Virus record (IMG/VR): IMGVR_UViG_3300044858_000695
Span: 1-25,340 of that record
DNA length: 25,340 nucleotides
From: a virus
Reading direction: 5' to 3' (one strand)
How positions within the stretch are numbered: position 1 is the stretch's first letter; each line of letters starts with the position of its first letter. A program made the translations under genes and the position numbers. Shown here in pieces: positions 14,601 to 22,715 of this stretch. Below the pieces are notes generated by a model. The model ran no database searches and was not told where the DNA came from. It was given only the letters and a program-made list of their open reading frames with translations.

Positions 14601-16709
14601 AAGACGACGTGCTTTGGCTCCAGGAGTTCCTGGTATCCAGCGGGCTGCACGTTCTGCTCGAAGACCAGTGTTATAAATAATGTTCTTCATACCTGGCATT
14701 GCCTGGTTAAGACCAGCGACTGTCTCAGTTGCCATACTTGCTCTCATAAATGGATCAACCATTGAGTTCTTTGGTATGTATGCAAGACGAAGAAGGTTAA
14801 GATTGCTAAACACCATGTTGGCTGTGTCAAGGATTGCACCAACGCCCATGCCAGCGTAGAAACCTACGGCTCCTGCTACCTGACCTGTGCTAACTGGTGC
14901 TCTTCCGCCAGCAAGACGCTTGGTATTCAAAATAATCTGTGCTTCAAGGCGACCAAAGTCAAGCATTGGCAGTGTTGCTGCCTCAGTTGCTTGAGAGATG
15001 ATGCCATCATCAATTAAATTTAGTGTTCCATCTTCAGATGGAATGATCTTGTTTGCAACAAGGTAGTCTTGTACGTTAGCACGACGCTCTGCTGTTGAGT
15101 TGTGCCATCTTTTAATCTCTTCAAGTACAGCCTTGTCGGTATCTAGACCACCGATTGTACGTACGCCGTAGATCTTAGCCATTTGAAGCATAACGTTGCG
15201 TTCAATCATGCCTAATGCTTTAGCTCGACCAGTATCAGTCAACTCAGACATGAATAATTCAACTTGCTGGTTCTTAAACTCACGACCTTCTGGTGTGTTT
15301 AGTCCCTTAATACGGTTAAGGTCTGAACGTAAGTCGTTTGCTGCCTCAAGCTTACGTGGATTAGACACGTTAATATAGCCTTGAGGTGTTCCATCTCCTA
15401 AGTATGAGATTAAACGTACAGCTCTTTCGTATGGAGATGACTGATAGACAGCAGTTTTCCATGCGCTATTACCATCAGTACCGAAAATCTTAAGATCTCC
15501 TGTACGAGCAGCGTCAACAATCTTAGCTTTTGTTAACTGCATCTTCTCGTACCCAGCAAACTTACCTGGAGCGTAACGCTCAACAATGTTTGCCTTGGTT
15601 AACTTAGAATTCCAGTCATCAAGTGCTGATGCAAAGTTCTTATCGGTCTTCTTAAGACCATCAATGACTGCTTGGTATCGTGATCCAAACTTCTTATCAA
15701 GAACTGCAATACTCATGTCAGAAAAATTAGTTGTTGGTGTCAGATCACTGAGACCAAAGTCATCAAGGTGGTCTGCTAGCAGTGCTTGGTTCGTAAAGAA
15801 GCGGTTATAAGCAGCAGCATCACCACGTTGTGCAAGCAAAAAGTCTGCAACATCTCTGTGGTTATCTAACCTTGATACAATTGTTGCTGTATTGGTTGGG
15901 TTTCTTGTGTTAAGAACAAGAGGATTAGTTGAAAGTTCAGAGATATTCTTACCTTGGACTAGGTCATCAAGGTATATGGCTGCTCCATTAGGAGCAGATC
16001 CTGTCTTTGTTGTACCCCAAGTAACTGCATCTTCAAGTCGTGCTGTAAAGGTAGCCATATCTGCTGCAGTTACAATTTCAGAAGGACCAACTACGGCATT
16101 CTTTGCTGACTTAACTCCAATACTTGCTGCCTTAGACCCTGTTGCAGCAATAGCAATGTCTGTCATACCTGATGCAAAGATTCCAATCCATTCATTTTTG
16201 AATGCTTGGTTTCTTTGCTTGTCATTAAAGACATCAAAGTTTTCTTTAGCAAATGTTGGTGTAATTGATTCTGGAAGTGCAGCAGCTACTAATGGTCCTG
16301 CAATCGTAGCACCAGCTTGTCCCATAGAAATATCTTTAGATTTCTTTTTAGCAAACCTAAAAGACTCTACTGGGTTTAATCCTTTTGTCGCCATTGCTTG
16401 TGGCGTTAACAGCGTAGTTGAGATTCCTTGAGTAATTGGCTGGATAACTTTGTTGATACCCTGCATTACACCCATACCTACGTTAGTAGCATTACGTGTA
16501 AACCAGTTGCCAGACTCTTGACCCTGTTGAATCTTGTTGGCAATAAAGCCACCAACTGATTCTTCAACTTTACCGACACGTGTGTCAGCACCAGCACCTC
16601 TTTGCTGCTGGATAAACGTTTCTACCTTAGAAGGATTAAGAGGTTTAGGTTGGTTGGGTGTTGTCCAACCGCTACGATCTGCTACAAAACCATTAGGAGT
16701 ATTAGCCAT
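11673..16709 (-). CDS. Giant (1678 aa) internal-virion-type protein
   Basis: By far the largest gene. The N terminus is disordered (NGFVADRSGWTTPNQPK). Largely helical throughout, with a coiled-coil Ala/Lys/Glu segment at about 724-790 (ADAVRKAEAAAKRAQAAANK) and two hydrophobic blocks near 607-647 (GAVGFYAGMGVGAILDTAN) and 1109-1154 (IYLARFAMSFPLAFFNSQAV) that could insert in membrane. Large helical proteins with buried hydrophobic segments in short-tailed phages are ejected to build a DNA conduit across the envelope (T7 gp15/gp16-like idea); size, position after the portal block and neighbouring LysM proteins support this. No protease or transglycosylase motif is evident. ATG 16709 overlaps the upstream stop (ATGGCTAA) and has GGGGAGG 9 nt before it. 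Confidence 0.65.
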   Translation of the reverse strand: MANTPNGFVADRSGWTTPNQPKPLNPSKVETFIQQQRGAGADTRVGKVEESVGGFIANKIQQGQESGNWFTRNATNVGMGVMQGINKVIQPITQGISTTLLTPQAMATKGLNPVESFRFAKKKSKDISMGQAGATIAGPLVAAALPESITPTFAKENFDVFNDKQRNQAFKNEWIGIFASGMTDIAIAATGSKAASIGVKSAKNAVVGPSEIVTAADMATFTARLEDAVTWGTTKTGSAPNGAAIYLDDLVQGKNISELSTNPLVLNTRNPTNTATIVSRLDNHRDVADFLLAQRGDAAAYNRFFTNQALLADHLDDFGLSDLTPTTNFSDMSIAVLDKKFGSRYQAVIDGLKKTDKNFASALDDWNSKLTKANIVERYAPGKFAGYEKMQLTKAKIVDAARTGDLKIFGTDGNSAWKTAVYQSSPYERAVRLISYLGDGTPQGYINVSNPRKLEAANDLRSDLNRIKGLNTPEGREFKNQQVELFMSELTDTGRAKALGMIERNVMLQMAKIYGVRTIGGLDTDKAVLEEIKRWHNSTAERRANVQDYLVANKIIPSEDGTLNLIDDGIISQATEAATLPMLDFGRLEAQIILNTKRLAGGRAPVSTGQVAGAVGFYAGMGVGAILDTANMVFSNLNLLRLAYIPKNSMVDPFMRASMATETVAGLNQAMPGMKNIIYNTGLRAERAARWIPGTPGAKARRLEKETMKKIDLLKGDLNTNLPLQKNAEELLKEAADAVRKAEAAAKRAQAAANKATKANKAAAEAKMFDADYELIQARKIYDDAQDVYDIHSANVRAVANTIESYRNTIKKAVIERGNKADIKRIGQDSDVLVVDGKEYNIQGLADPSVRGALPYMSEIDTAQSYLATAMQTQYSKRVLSRGRTFVKIRRDTGGKAYWNALAHRANREVRQELDMPLGMMMDDTMSDSQIFKWLKTGDTGKEYVFRISQQLRNDGVDVTDEDLLNWITTTRTYLRTLYPDPEVRRLILDRPVTVKEMETLMSGRLDLPEEISGPNVALGDLNWYEGATAVIGGAVQTGWKILSDAETKLVRTPLFLQYTRDEMTSMVRSARLAGFDPTDAVVNHQIRQAAYRTALERVEQTLYSARRMTNGIYLARFAMSFPLAFFNSQAVALRLMAKNPINAYWYNSVANAFDNYEQYEDQDGNTYKSAADAPPGAVLKVSMPLPLGNKLPESIKIFGNEVLRPKDALKAYSDPRGGGLRWNPKQMEFMLADPSVSWFAGVLVSDVVKNGIFASKTWGVYGEEIEKNLREFLGDDFFESSVLYGGYPAEGKPTGNRIQDIMATAKNAIVPSYMESLLAATGFNTDRFLDEAYTNWRVSMAEWERNGRLGAMPTFDNATKAAGNMAFIRAVTQFTLPIATSFDPVTRAATQYYGDLLDMYNGDRAKADGRMIEDWGIDSLAMIGSNQKNIAGLSATEKDISVLRKNPDLLKRIAPNGTKYAEMLSSGYGDISSEYNTAIAAIYKRLKYPGRIDQISTRKTQEEVEAQVISKIGYAELQKAEMYRTSMMMQYGVTSTSAKRYETLGIKQEYNRMVQDLYDTLPGFAKIRNGDRKDFWTMTFPAMKEIANDEKWRRHADGTGSYKWQEIAYWVENADRFHNEMKTPMLSAAAKRDKKARFDQFHYDFLQHASEDFAAFASRWMANMPELEEGLLVDTNE

Positions 16710-16863
16710 TTACTGTCGCCTCCCCTTTTGCAGTCAATTCTTCTAACAGTGTTACACGGTCAGCGTCAGACTCAAAGGGAAAGCGAGCTAAATCCCACGC
16801 AACAGGCGCAAGATCAAAGCCAAGATACTCAAGGTTCTCCTCGAATTTCTTTATTACTTTCAT
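16702..16863 (-). CDS. 53-aa hypothetical coupling gene
   Basis: ATG 16863, TAA 16704-16702. The product starts MKVIKKFEENLEYLGFDLAP, then VAWDLARFPFESDADRVTLL and an EELTAKGEATVNG end. The ATG overlaps the previous gene's stop (ATGA), and its own end overlaps the giant gene's start by 8 nt, so it is tightly built into the operon. Mixed charge, probably helical; no family recognised. Confidence 0.72.
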   Translation of the reverse strand: MKVIKKFEENLEYLGFDLAPVAWDLARFPFESDADRVTLLEELTAKGEATVNG

Positions 16864-17282
16864 TCAGCCTGACTCCGTAGGTATTTAATAAATGCTTTTG
16901 TTGTTCCAGAAGATTCTGGTGAATCAGCAAACTTTTCAAACATTGGCATATACTTTGCCAATACTGAAAGATCTTGCAGTTGTTCATCTACTGGTGTTTT
17001 AAGTCCTAGTATTTCTCTTCCTGGTCCTGGACCAGCGTCCACACCTGCAGTAACAGGTTCGCTTGGACGGTTTGTTGGCGCACTTAATGGAATGACATTA
17101 GCCATTGGATTAGAAGCCTTTGCCATTGGTGCTCCAGCCTGATCGGCTTGGAATTGTTGCTGTTCACCGTATGCTGCATTAGGCATCTTACGTGCTGCTT
17201 GTCCAGCTGGTTTAGGTGGCAAGTCAGTCCGTTTTGATTGGCGTCCTGGTCCTGATACTGCGCCAGGGTTCATCATCGACAT
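16860..17282 (-). CDS. Pro/Gly-rich hypothetical protein
   Basis: 140 aa. The first 95 residues are low-complexity and probably disordered (GAVSGPGRQSKRTDLPPKPA, GVDAGPGPGREI). Only the C-terminal 45 residues look folded (PVDEQLQDLSVLAKYMPMFE followed by TTKAFIKYLRSQAE). AGG lies 6 nt before the ATG. It sits between the H1-like LysM protein and the 53-aa gene. No function recognised; the flexible head and short helical tail would suit a linker or assembly factor. Confidence 0.62.
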   Translation of the reverse strand: MSMMNPGAVSGPGRQSKRTDLPPKPAGQAARKMPNAAYGEQQQFQADQAGAPMAKASNPMANVIPLSAPTNRPSEPVTAGVDAGPGPGREILGLKTPVDEQLQDLSVLAKYMPMFEKFADSPESSGTTKAFIKYLRSQAE

Positions 17283-17289
17283 GTGTCAC

Positions 17290-18771
17290 CTATTTCTTAG
17301 TTGGAAGTTTTACCTTTGTGCCAGACCAGATCATGCTGCCACCCTTGTACTTAGACTTTTTGTCAGCAATCTTTGGATTTGCTGCAAGAATTTCAGATAG
17401 CTTTACGCCAGAAGTTTTTGCAATACCTGATAGCGTGTCACCCTTCTTAACTGTGTAAGAAGTTGTTGATCCACCTGCGTTAACTTGAACGTTAGGACCA
17501 AGCTTTAGACCTTTACCGCCACCTTTTGGATACTGTCCTGCTGGACGCTGTGGTCGTGTAATTGATGCTGGTGTTGCAGCTGGCTTAGATCCGCCACCAG
17601 TAGGAATCTTGTCAATTGCATAGAATCCTCCTGCTGCAAGAGCAACCTTCTTTACCTTGCCCTTTACTCCAGCCTTTGCTGCTTTCTCTGCTTTAGCAGC
17701 GTTAGCTGCTTTACGTGCAGCGTTAGCTGCAGATGCCTTCTTGCCTGATTCTGCAGTCTTTACTGCCTTAGCAACCTTTGCTGTTTTAGTTCCAGCGATT
17801 GCTGCTTGAACAAACTTAACTGGCTTAAGGAATTTACCTGGACCTGCAATAGCAGCAGTTGCTTTTGCTGCATCTAGAAAAGCTTTTCCTACCTTAGCAC
17901 CAGTTGAAGCTTCTTTAGCTGCTTTAACGGTAGTTACTTTTTTAGCAGTTGACTTAGCAGCAGTTACTTTCTTTTCAAGGGTTTTAAGTTTATCTGCTGG
18001 TTTCTTTTCAATACCAAGCGGATCTTTAAGACCCTTCTTCTTACCCATTTCATTAAGTGCTTGCGCTCCAGCTGTTGGCTTAGGAGCAGTTGGCTTATTG
18101 TCAACGGTAATTTTTATTCTATCTGGTGTTGCTGCTGCAGGCTTAGTGCCTTTCCAGTTCTTACGTTCTGCTGGTGTCATCTTTGCCCATGCTGCTTTGT
18201 TAGCAGCTGAACGCTCTGCACGAGTCATGCCTTTTTTGACAGCATCAGATTTAGGTGCAGCAGGTGCTGCAGCTTTCTTAACAGCTGGCTTTTTTACCTT
18301 TGGCTTTTCTGCAGCAGGTGCTGGTTTTGCAGATGCCTTCTTCTTAATTACTTTACCTTGTGGCTTAACTTCTGTAGCTTGAATAAAAGTACGAGTCTTA
18401 TTCATGCCACCGCCTTTAGGCGCAGACTTTTTAGCGGGTGCTGTTTCACGTGGCTTACGTGCAACGCCATCTTCCTGATCCCACTTCTGTTGAAGTTGAG
18501 CTTTGGCTTCACGGCGGTCACGTGCCATACGTTCTTGAGGGGTTTCAGTTGGCTTAACTTGAATCTTATTACCGCGATCATCGGTAATGTAATTCCCTTT
18601 AGCTTCTTTTCTTACCTCACTGGCTACCTCTTTGTCATCTGCTGAGATGCGAAGAGTGCGATCTTTTAATCCTGCTTGACTCTTTCCAGAAAAGGCTTGC
18701 TTGGCAGCAGACTTAGCGTCTTTACGTGCCTGCTTGAACTTTCTTGGCTTTGTCGGCTTCTTTGCTGCCAT
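17290..18771 (-). CDS. Histone-H1-like lysine-rich protein with C-terminal LysM domain
   Basis: 493 aa. Residues 1-370 are dominated by Lys/Ala/Pro with AAAPAAPKSD, KKVTAAKSTAKKVTT and KAANAAKAEKAAKAG stretches, very like linker-histone tails; an RSAANKAAWAKMTPAERKNW segment inside resembles an HMG-box-like or Nup-like helix. A hydrophobic patch follows (KKVALAAGGFYAID), then a Gly/Pro linker, and residues 439-493 are a full LysM (YTVKKGDTLSGIAKTSGVKL, ILAANPKI, SMIWSGTKVKLP). The basic part is expected to bind DNA and the LysM the cell wall; one chain doing both suggests packaging with the genome and a role at entry. That combined role is inference. AAAGGA lies 5 nt before the ATG. Confidence 0.7.
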   Translation of the reverse strand: MAAKKPTKPRKFKQARKDAKSAAKQAFSGKSQAGLKDRTLRISADDKEVASEVRKEAKGNYITDDRGNKIQVKPTETPQERMARDRREAKAQLQQKWDQEDGVARKPRETAPAKKSAPKGGGMNKTRTFIQATEVKPQGKVIKKKASAKPAPAAEKPKVKKPAVKKAAAPAAPKSDAVKKGMTRAERSAANKAAWAKMTPAERKNWKGTKPAAATPDRIKITVDNKPTAPKPTAGAQALNEMGKKKGLKDPLGIEKKPADKLKTLEKKVTAAKSTAKKVTTVKAAKEASTGAKVGKAFLDAAKATAAIAGPGKFLKPVKFVQAAIAGTKTAKVAKAVKTAESGKKASAANAARKAANAAKAEKAAKAGVKGKVKKVALAAGGFYAIDKIPTGGGSKPAATPASITRPQRPAGQYPKGGGKGLKLGPNVQVNAGGSTTSYTVKKGDTLSGIAKTSGVKLSEILAANPKIADKKSKYKGGSMIWSGTKVKLPTKK

Positions 18772-18800
18772 TGTTATCCTTTACCTAAAGTTATTAAGAT

Positions 18801-18950
18801 TTACTTAAGCTTGTTGTTGTTGCCCTTGATACCCTTTGGGGTAACGCCTTGCTTAACCATGCCTGCACCAACGGTCTTACCGCTGTTCTTCTTTGCTGAC
18901 ATTGCTGTTGAAGTTGGAGCCTTTGCTGGCTTTCCTTGCTTTCCGAACAT
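18801..18950 (-). CDS. 49-aa basic small protein
   Basis: ATG 18950 with a consensus AAGGAG 6 nt upstream; TAA 18803-18801. The product starts MFGKQGKPAKAPTSTAMSAK and then reads KKNSGKTVGAGMVKQGVTPK, ending GIKGNNNKLK. Strongly basic, with no acidic residue. It lies between portal and the H1-like gene. The good ribosome site and lack of alternative frames make it a real gene. Function unknown; possibly DNA- or capsid-associated. Confidence 0.72.
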   Translation of the reverse strand: MFGKQGKPAKAPTSTAMSAKKNSGKTVGAGMVKQGVTPKGIKGNNNKLK

Positions 18951-18964
18951 TTGTTTCTCCTTAG

Positions 18965-20725
18965 TTATGCTGGGATTTGACGAGTTACTCTCGCTGCTAG
19001 ATTTGGATTTCCTCCACCTGTGAGACCCGCAAGAAGTTCTTGCATTGCTGGTCTACCTTGAGGAAGTTGTGGTGCTTGTCCACCCATACCAGGTTCAGGT
19101 ACTGCTGGTTGTTCTGGCATTGCCTGACCTTCTGGGGTTTTTGGTGCTGGTTCTGGCTTAAAAGCATTTGCTACTGCATCCTCAAGAGAGATACCTTTCT
19201 TGCGATCTGTAATAACACTTGCCATCTTTTCTACAATCTTCATCGGGTCTTGACCTTGCATTACCATTTGTGGAATTGCTGCAGCCATTTGCGATACGGA
19301 CGCCTTAAGGGAATCACGCATCTCTTCGATGTCAATTGCTCGCTCTTCTTCGCCAGCATTAAGCGAGATAGGAAGGTTGCGACGCAACATTCCACGAGAG
19401 ATTAACTTATCTCCACGAGCTTGTAGACCCCATACCAATGCACGGTTAGGGTCTAAACCTGCCATAAGACCGTACTCAACGGTCACGCCATAGTTTCCGT
19501 TAATGTCGGAAGCTGGCTTATACTTTAACTTGTAAGGAACTCCGTTAGCAGTTGCAGATACTTCACGAGTAATCTCTGGGAAGTATGCTTCATCAGTTGC
19601 GAATGCAAATGAAATTGCTTGACCGATTGCCTCACCAAGAATTGATTGGTAAATCTTTACCTGTGAGTCGTAGCCTGCCATCAAAGCCTTTACGCCTTGA
19701 CCAGTAACTACTGAACCTTCTGCTTGTCCTGCACGTGCTTGAGGGAAACGTGTTCCCAACTTCATTTCATCTGCTAGAACATTGTTCTCCGCAAACGCGT
19801 ACTGAGGTACGTCCAAGTTAACACGACGAATTTTCTCAGGGGAGTTAGAACGAATGACTGAATCAGGACCAATGGATAGAGAAGTAACATCATTAGGAAG
19901 AGCAAGAGGAGCTTCAACAGACTTCTGAACAGCTTCCATAGTGAGGAGAGCCAGACGTGCTTTGGCTGCGTAAACAGGTAGGACATCGTCGAATTGACCC
20001 CTGGTCTCGCCATCAAGAGAAGGGCGTTGAGCAATCGCAATTGGGACGACGCCTGTCTTGTTTGGTGTTGTTGCAAGTACGAGACCTCCCCGATCTGGCA
20101 AGAACAGAACGGTTTTATCTTTGTCTGTCCAACGCACAACTTGTAACAAGCTGTTGCCATCGCCACGTGTATAAGTATTTGATTGGAGAATTGCATCAGC
20201 ATGCTCTGGGAAGTGAGCAGCTAGGTCTCCAGCTTTGCGGTGATATAGACGAGCGTAGATGTTTACAACACCAAAGCGATCCATATCGTAATAAGCACCC
20301 ATTGAATTTTCCACATGGATGTGTGGTCGCTTGTCCTTAAAGTTTGGTTCAACTCGCAAAGGAACAAAGCCATAGGTTGCTAACTGATCTGCGCCACGCA
20401 GTAGTTCCGTTCCAAGCCGAGATGATGCAACATAATAGTTTGCAATCTTGGTACGCTTGTCAGCCTTGGAACGCTGGTTATCATCTAGAGAAGAATCACC
20501 AGCAGCAGTAATGGTAGGAAGAACACCGACTTGTTCAGCAACATCTCGTGCAACGACATCAATGAGGTTAGCAATAATAGGACGTGACCACACGCCTTCT
20601 GGGAATAGTCCACGGAAGACTTGATCGGCATTACCCGCTCTAACCAAAGCAACCTCGCGCATGCGCTTATCGCGCTCGGAGTTTCGAGCTTTTAGTTGCT
20701 CGAATGCATTTACAAGTTCTTTCAT
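18965..20725 (-). CDS. Portal protein
   Basis: 586 aa, a normal portal length, directly after the large terminase (4 nt apart). The helical N terminus (FEQLKARNSERDKRMREVAL) leads into GVWSRPIIANLIDVVARDVA, the mixed core LATYGFVPLRVEP and VENSMGAYYDMDRFGVV, the segment ARLALLTMEAVQKSVEAPLA and long C-terminal helices (VKIYQSILGEAIGQAIS, EERAIDIEEMRDSLKASV). The last 70 residues are Pro/Gln/Gly-rich (PKTPEGQAMPEQPAVPEP). Portal dodecamers form the DNA channel at one capsid vertex and bind terminase. The assignment rests on size, layout, gene order and helical pattern; no short diagnostic motif exists. Confidence 0.82.
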   Translation of the reverse strand: MKELVNAFEQLKARNSERDKRMREVALVRAGNADQVFRGLFPEGVWSRPIIANLIDVVARDVAEQVGVLPTITAAGDSSLDDNQRSKADKRTKIANYYVASSRLGTELLRGADQLATYGFVPLRVEPNFKDKRPHIHVENSMGAYYDMDRFGVVNIYARLYHRKAGDLAAHFPEHADAILQSNTYTRGDGNSLLQVVRWTDKDKTVLFLPDRGGLVLATTPNKTGVVPIAIAQRPSLDGETRGQFDDVLPVYAAKARLALLTMEAVQKSVEAPLALPNDVTSLSIGPDSVIRSNSPEKIRRVNLDVPQYAFAENNVLADEMKLGTRFPQARAGQAEGSVVTGQGVKALMAGYDSQVKIYQSILGEAIGQAISFAFATDEAYFPEITREVSATANGVPYKLKYKPASDINGNYGVTVEYGLMAGLDPNRALVWGLQARGDKLISRGMLRRNLPISLNAGEEERAIDIEEMRDSLKASVSQMAAAIPQMVMQGQDPMKIVEKMASVITDRKKGISLEDAVANAFKPEPAPKTPEGQAMPEQPAVPEPGMGGQAPQLPQGRPAMQELLAGLTGGGNPNLAARVTRQIPA

Positions 20726-20729
20726 AATG

Positions 20730-22682
20730 TCACAATCTCACGGCTCGCTGTTGTGCAGCGAGGTCATCTAAGTTGATGATGTACCTTGATTCAATCTCTC
20801 CACGAGGTGTGAATTGATTGTTAATAAAGTTTGGTACGTTAGTCGAGGTTAATAAAGTTTCTCGGGCTACGATCTCACAGAACCATAACGCCATCACGGC
20901 GTCCATCTTGAGCTTCTTGCCTTGTACTCCTGGTTGCCAGGTTACTAGTTGTTCTATTAACTTTTTAACATGTTCATTCTTCGAGCTGTCTGGTAACTCA
21001 ATTAAGTTGTCATCAGCATGCTTGAAGTTGTTCATGACACCGTCTCGCTTAGTGACGGTTCCGAACAGTGGAGCCAGAGAGGCTACGCCGAACTCTGGGT
21101 CTTGCTTATTGTTTCCTGTGTAGTGTGGTCGGTATGCGACTCCACGTGTTGACAGGAAGTTACGAATCTCTTCGTCTTGTGTAAGGAAAAGCTGAAAAGC
21201 ATTTGATTCCACAATGACCGTATGCGGTTTATACGCATCGGTCCATTCCTTAATAAGAGAACGAATTGCTGCAGGTGTAGGAGCTGTCATGATGTGAACA
21301 TCCATGACGTAGCGTTTATGTGACCTGCGGTCAACTGCATAGGCGATAGCAGCGGTATCACCAGACATTGCTGGGTCGATACCTATAACTCTGTAGAAGT
21401 TCTCACAGTTATTAGGATGTCCTGCTGCGCCTGCAACCAAAGCCCCCGACTTTCTCATTCCGTTTACTGCGCCTCTGACGCACATCGGGTCGAAGATTGC
21501 ATTCTCCGCAATATCGAGGTTCTGGTATACCAGCGACCACTTAGATGGTCCTGCCTCGTTACGGACCGCCGTTAGACGCGGTCCTGTCCATCGATCAAAC
21601 ATTCCATTCTCGTCGGGTACGTCAGTATCCGTAAGAGGTTGTTCGGTCTTTTCCCAAAGACATTTCCAGTCTTCAGGCTTGTCTGCATATTCTAAGACTG
21701 CAGGCATGGACAAATATGACCAAGGCAATATGCCGTCGGTGTAATGCTGTGGGTTGCGGAGCTCTTTATATAAGTCAACCGCTGAGACTCGTGTGCCAAC
21801 TACCAACAGTTGACCACCGCCAGGTGGGAGACGAGAGGCGACTTCCTGCCTGATCCACTCCTGTTGCTTAGCCCACTCTGAAGCGTTACTCAGAGTGACC
21901 ACGTCGTCAAGGACGATTAAGTCTGCACGGTTTCCGTAAACCTGCCCGCCCATACCGATAGCTTCGACCGAAGGGTCTTTAGCATCGTTATCGCGGATGT
22001 CGCCACCAAGATAGATCTTGGTTGCTGACCACTGATCTGCGGTAGCTTTGTATCCATCGACTGGACCAAAAGCTGCCTGTAGGTCAGCGTACCTTGGATG
22101 CGTCAAGCGTTGCTTGATCGCATATAAAAACTTCTTTGCCTGCTCCTGGGTTTTGGAGATAACCATTATGGAGATATTAGGATTCTTAACCAGACGGTAA
22201 GTCACGTAGTTAATCGTGATTGTCATCGTCTTGGCGTGGTTAGGGGGTACGTTTACCAAGAGGCGGGAAAGTCCCGCCGACCCTTTTTCGTAGACCATGC
22301 TGTCGTGTAACCAAGAAGGATCATTGCCTTCCAACATGTCTACCACATTCATCATGTGGGGTGGAACCTTGGTTCCCAAGTAATTCTCAGAAAACTCCGC
22401 AAACCCAGTTAGTTCAGACCGAGCGTTATCAGCGAGGTCTGACGTTCTAAACCGAGCATTATCCACATAAGCTGAGAAGCCCTCGGCTTCTCGGCGTTGG
22501 GTGTCATACCAAGAACGACTACGACCAATAACCTTTAGGGCATCGGCGATGGTGCGCCCTTGGCGTACCAAGTCGATCAGTTCTTTGCGGGCTTCTTCTG
22601 GTGAAAGATTTCTTTCCAATGTGGACTCCAGTGTCTGTAGTAGTACAGAGGGGTCTGGGCAGAAGTATCCCCACTCTTGCAT
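20730..22682 (-). CDS. Terminase large subunit with N-terminal HTH-like extension
   Basis: 650 aa, the DNA-packaging ATPase and nuclease. A helical head at 31-65 (ARKELIDLVRQGRTIADALK then IGRSRSWYDTQRR) looks like a helix-turn-helix of the small-terminase type. ATPase motifs: Walker A variant PPNHAKTM at 146-153 (Lys151), Walker B DLIVLDD at 254-260, coupling motif LLVVGTR at 292-298. RNase-H-like nuclease acids: Asp436 in VIGIDPAMSGDTA, Glu492 in VIVESN, Asp594 in KMDAVMAL. All catalytic residues appear present. No separate small terminase gene is seen in this window. ATG 22682 lacks a clear Shine-Dalgarno; an 8-bp hairpin lies 12 nt upstream. Confidence 0.92.
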   Translation of the reverse strand: MQEWGYFCPDPSVLLQTLESTLERNLSPEEARKELIDLVRQGRTIADALKVIGRSRSWYDTQRREAEGFSAYVDNARFRTSDLADNARSELTGFAEFSENYLGTKVPPHMMNVVDMLEGNDPSWLHDSMVYEKGSAGLSRLLVNVPPNHAKTMTITINYVTYRLVKNPNISIMVISKTQEQAKKFLYAIKQRLTHPRYADLQAAFGPVDGYKATADQWSATKIYLGGDIRDNDAKDPSVEAIGMGGQVYGNRADLIVLDDVVTLSNASEWAKQQEWIRQEVASRLPPGGGQLLVVGTRVSAVDLYKELRNPQHYTDGILPWSYLSMPAVLEYADKPEDWKCLWEKTEQPLTDTDVPDENGMFDRWTGPRLTAVRNEAGPSKWSLVYQNLDIAENAIFDPMCVRGAVNGMRKSGALVAGAAGHPNNCENFYRVIGIDPAMSGDTAAIAYAVDRRSHKRYVMDVHIMTAPTPAAIRSLIKEWTDAYKPHTVIVESNAFQLFLTQDEEIRNFLSTRGVAYRPHYTGNNKQDPEFGVASLAPLFGTVTKRDGVMNNFKHADDNLIELPDSSKNEHVKKLIEQLVTWQPGVQGKKLKMDAVMALWFCEIVARETLLTSTNVPNFINNQFTPRGEIESRYIINLDDLAAQQRAVRL

Positions 22683-22694
22683 ATATAAACCATT

Positions 22695-22715
22695 AGGCAG
22701 GCATTAAGCCTGCCT
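22695..22715 (-). promoter_or_regulatory. Hairpin in the terminase leader
   Basis: AGGCAGGC and GCCTGCCT pair perfectly (8 bp) around a 5-nt loop. On the minus transcript it ends 12 nt before the terminase ATG, where no ribosome site is visible, and it is followed by AT-rich TGGTTTATAT. It may shape initiation, mark an mRNA processing site, or act as a weak terminator. Confidence 0.45.
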
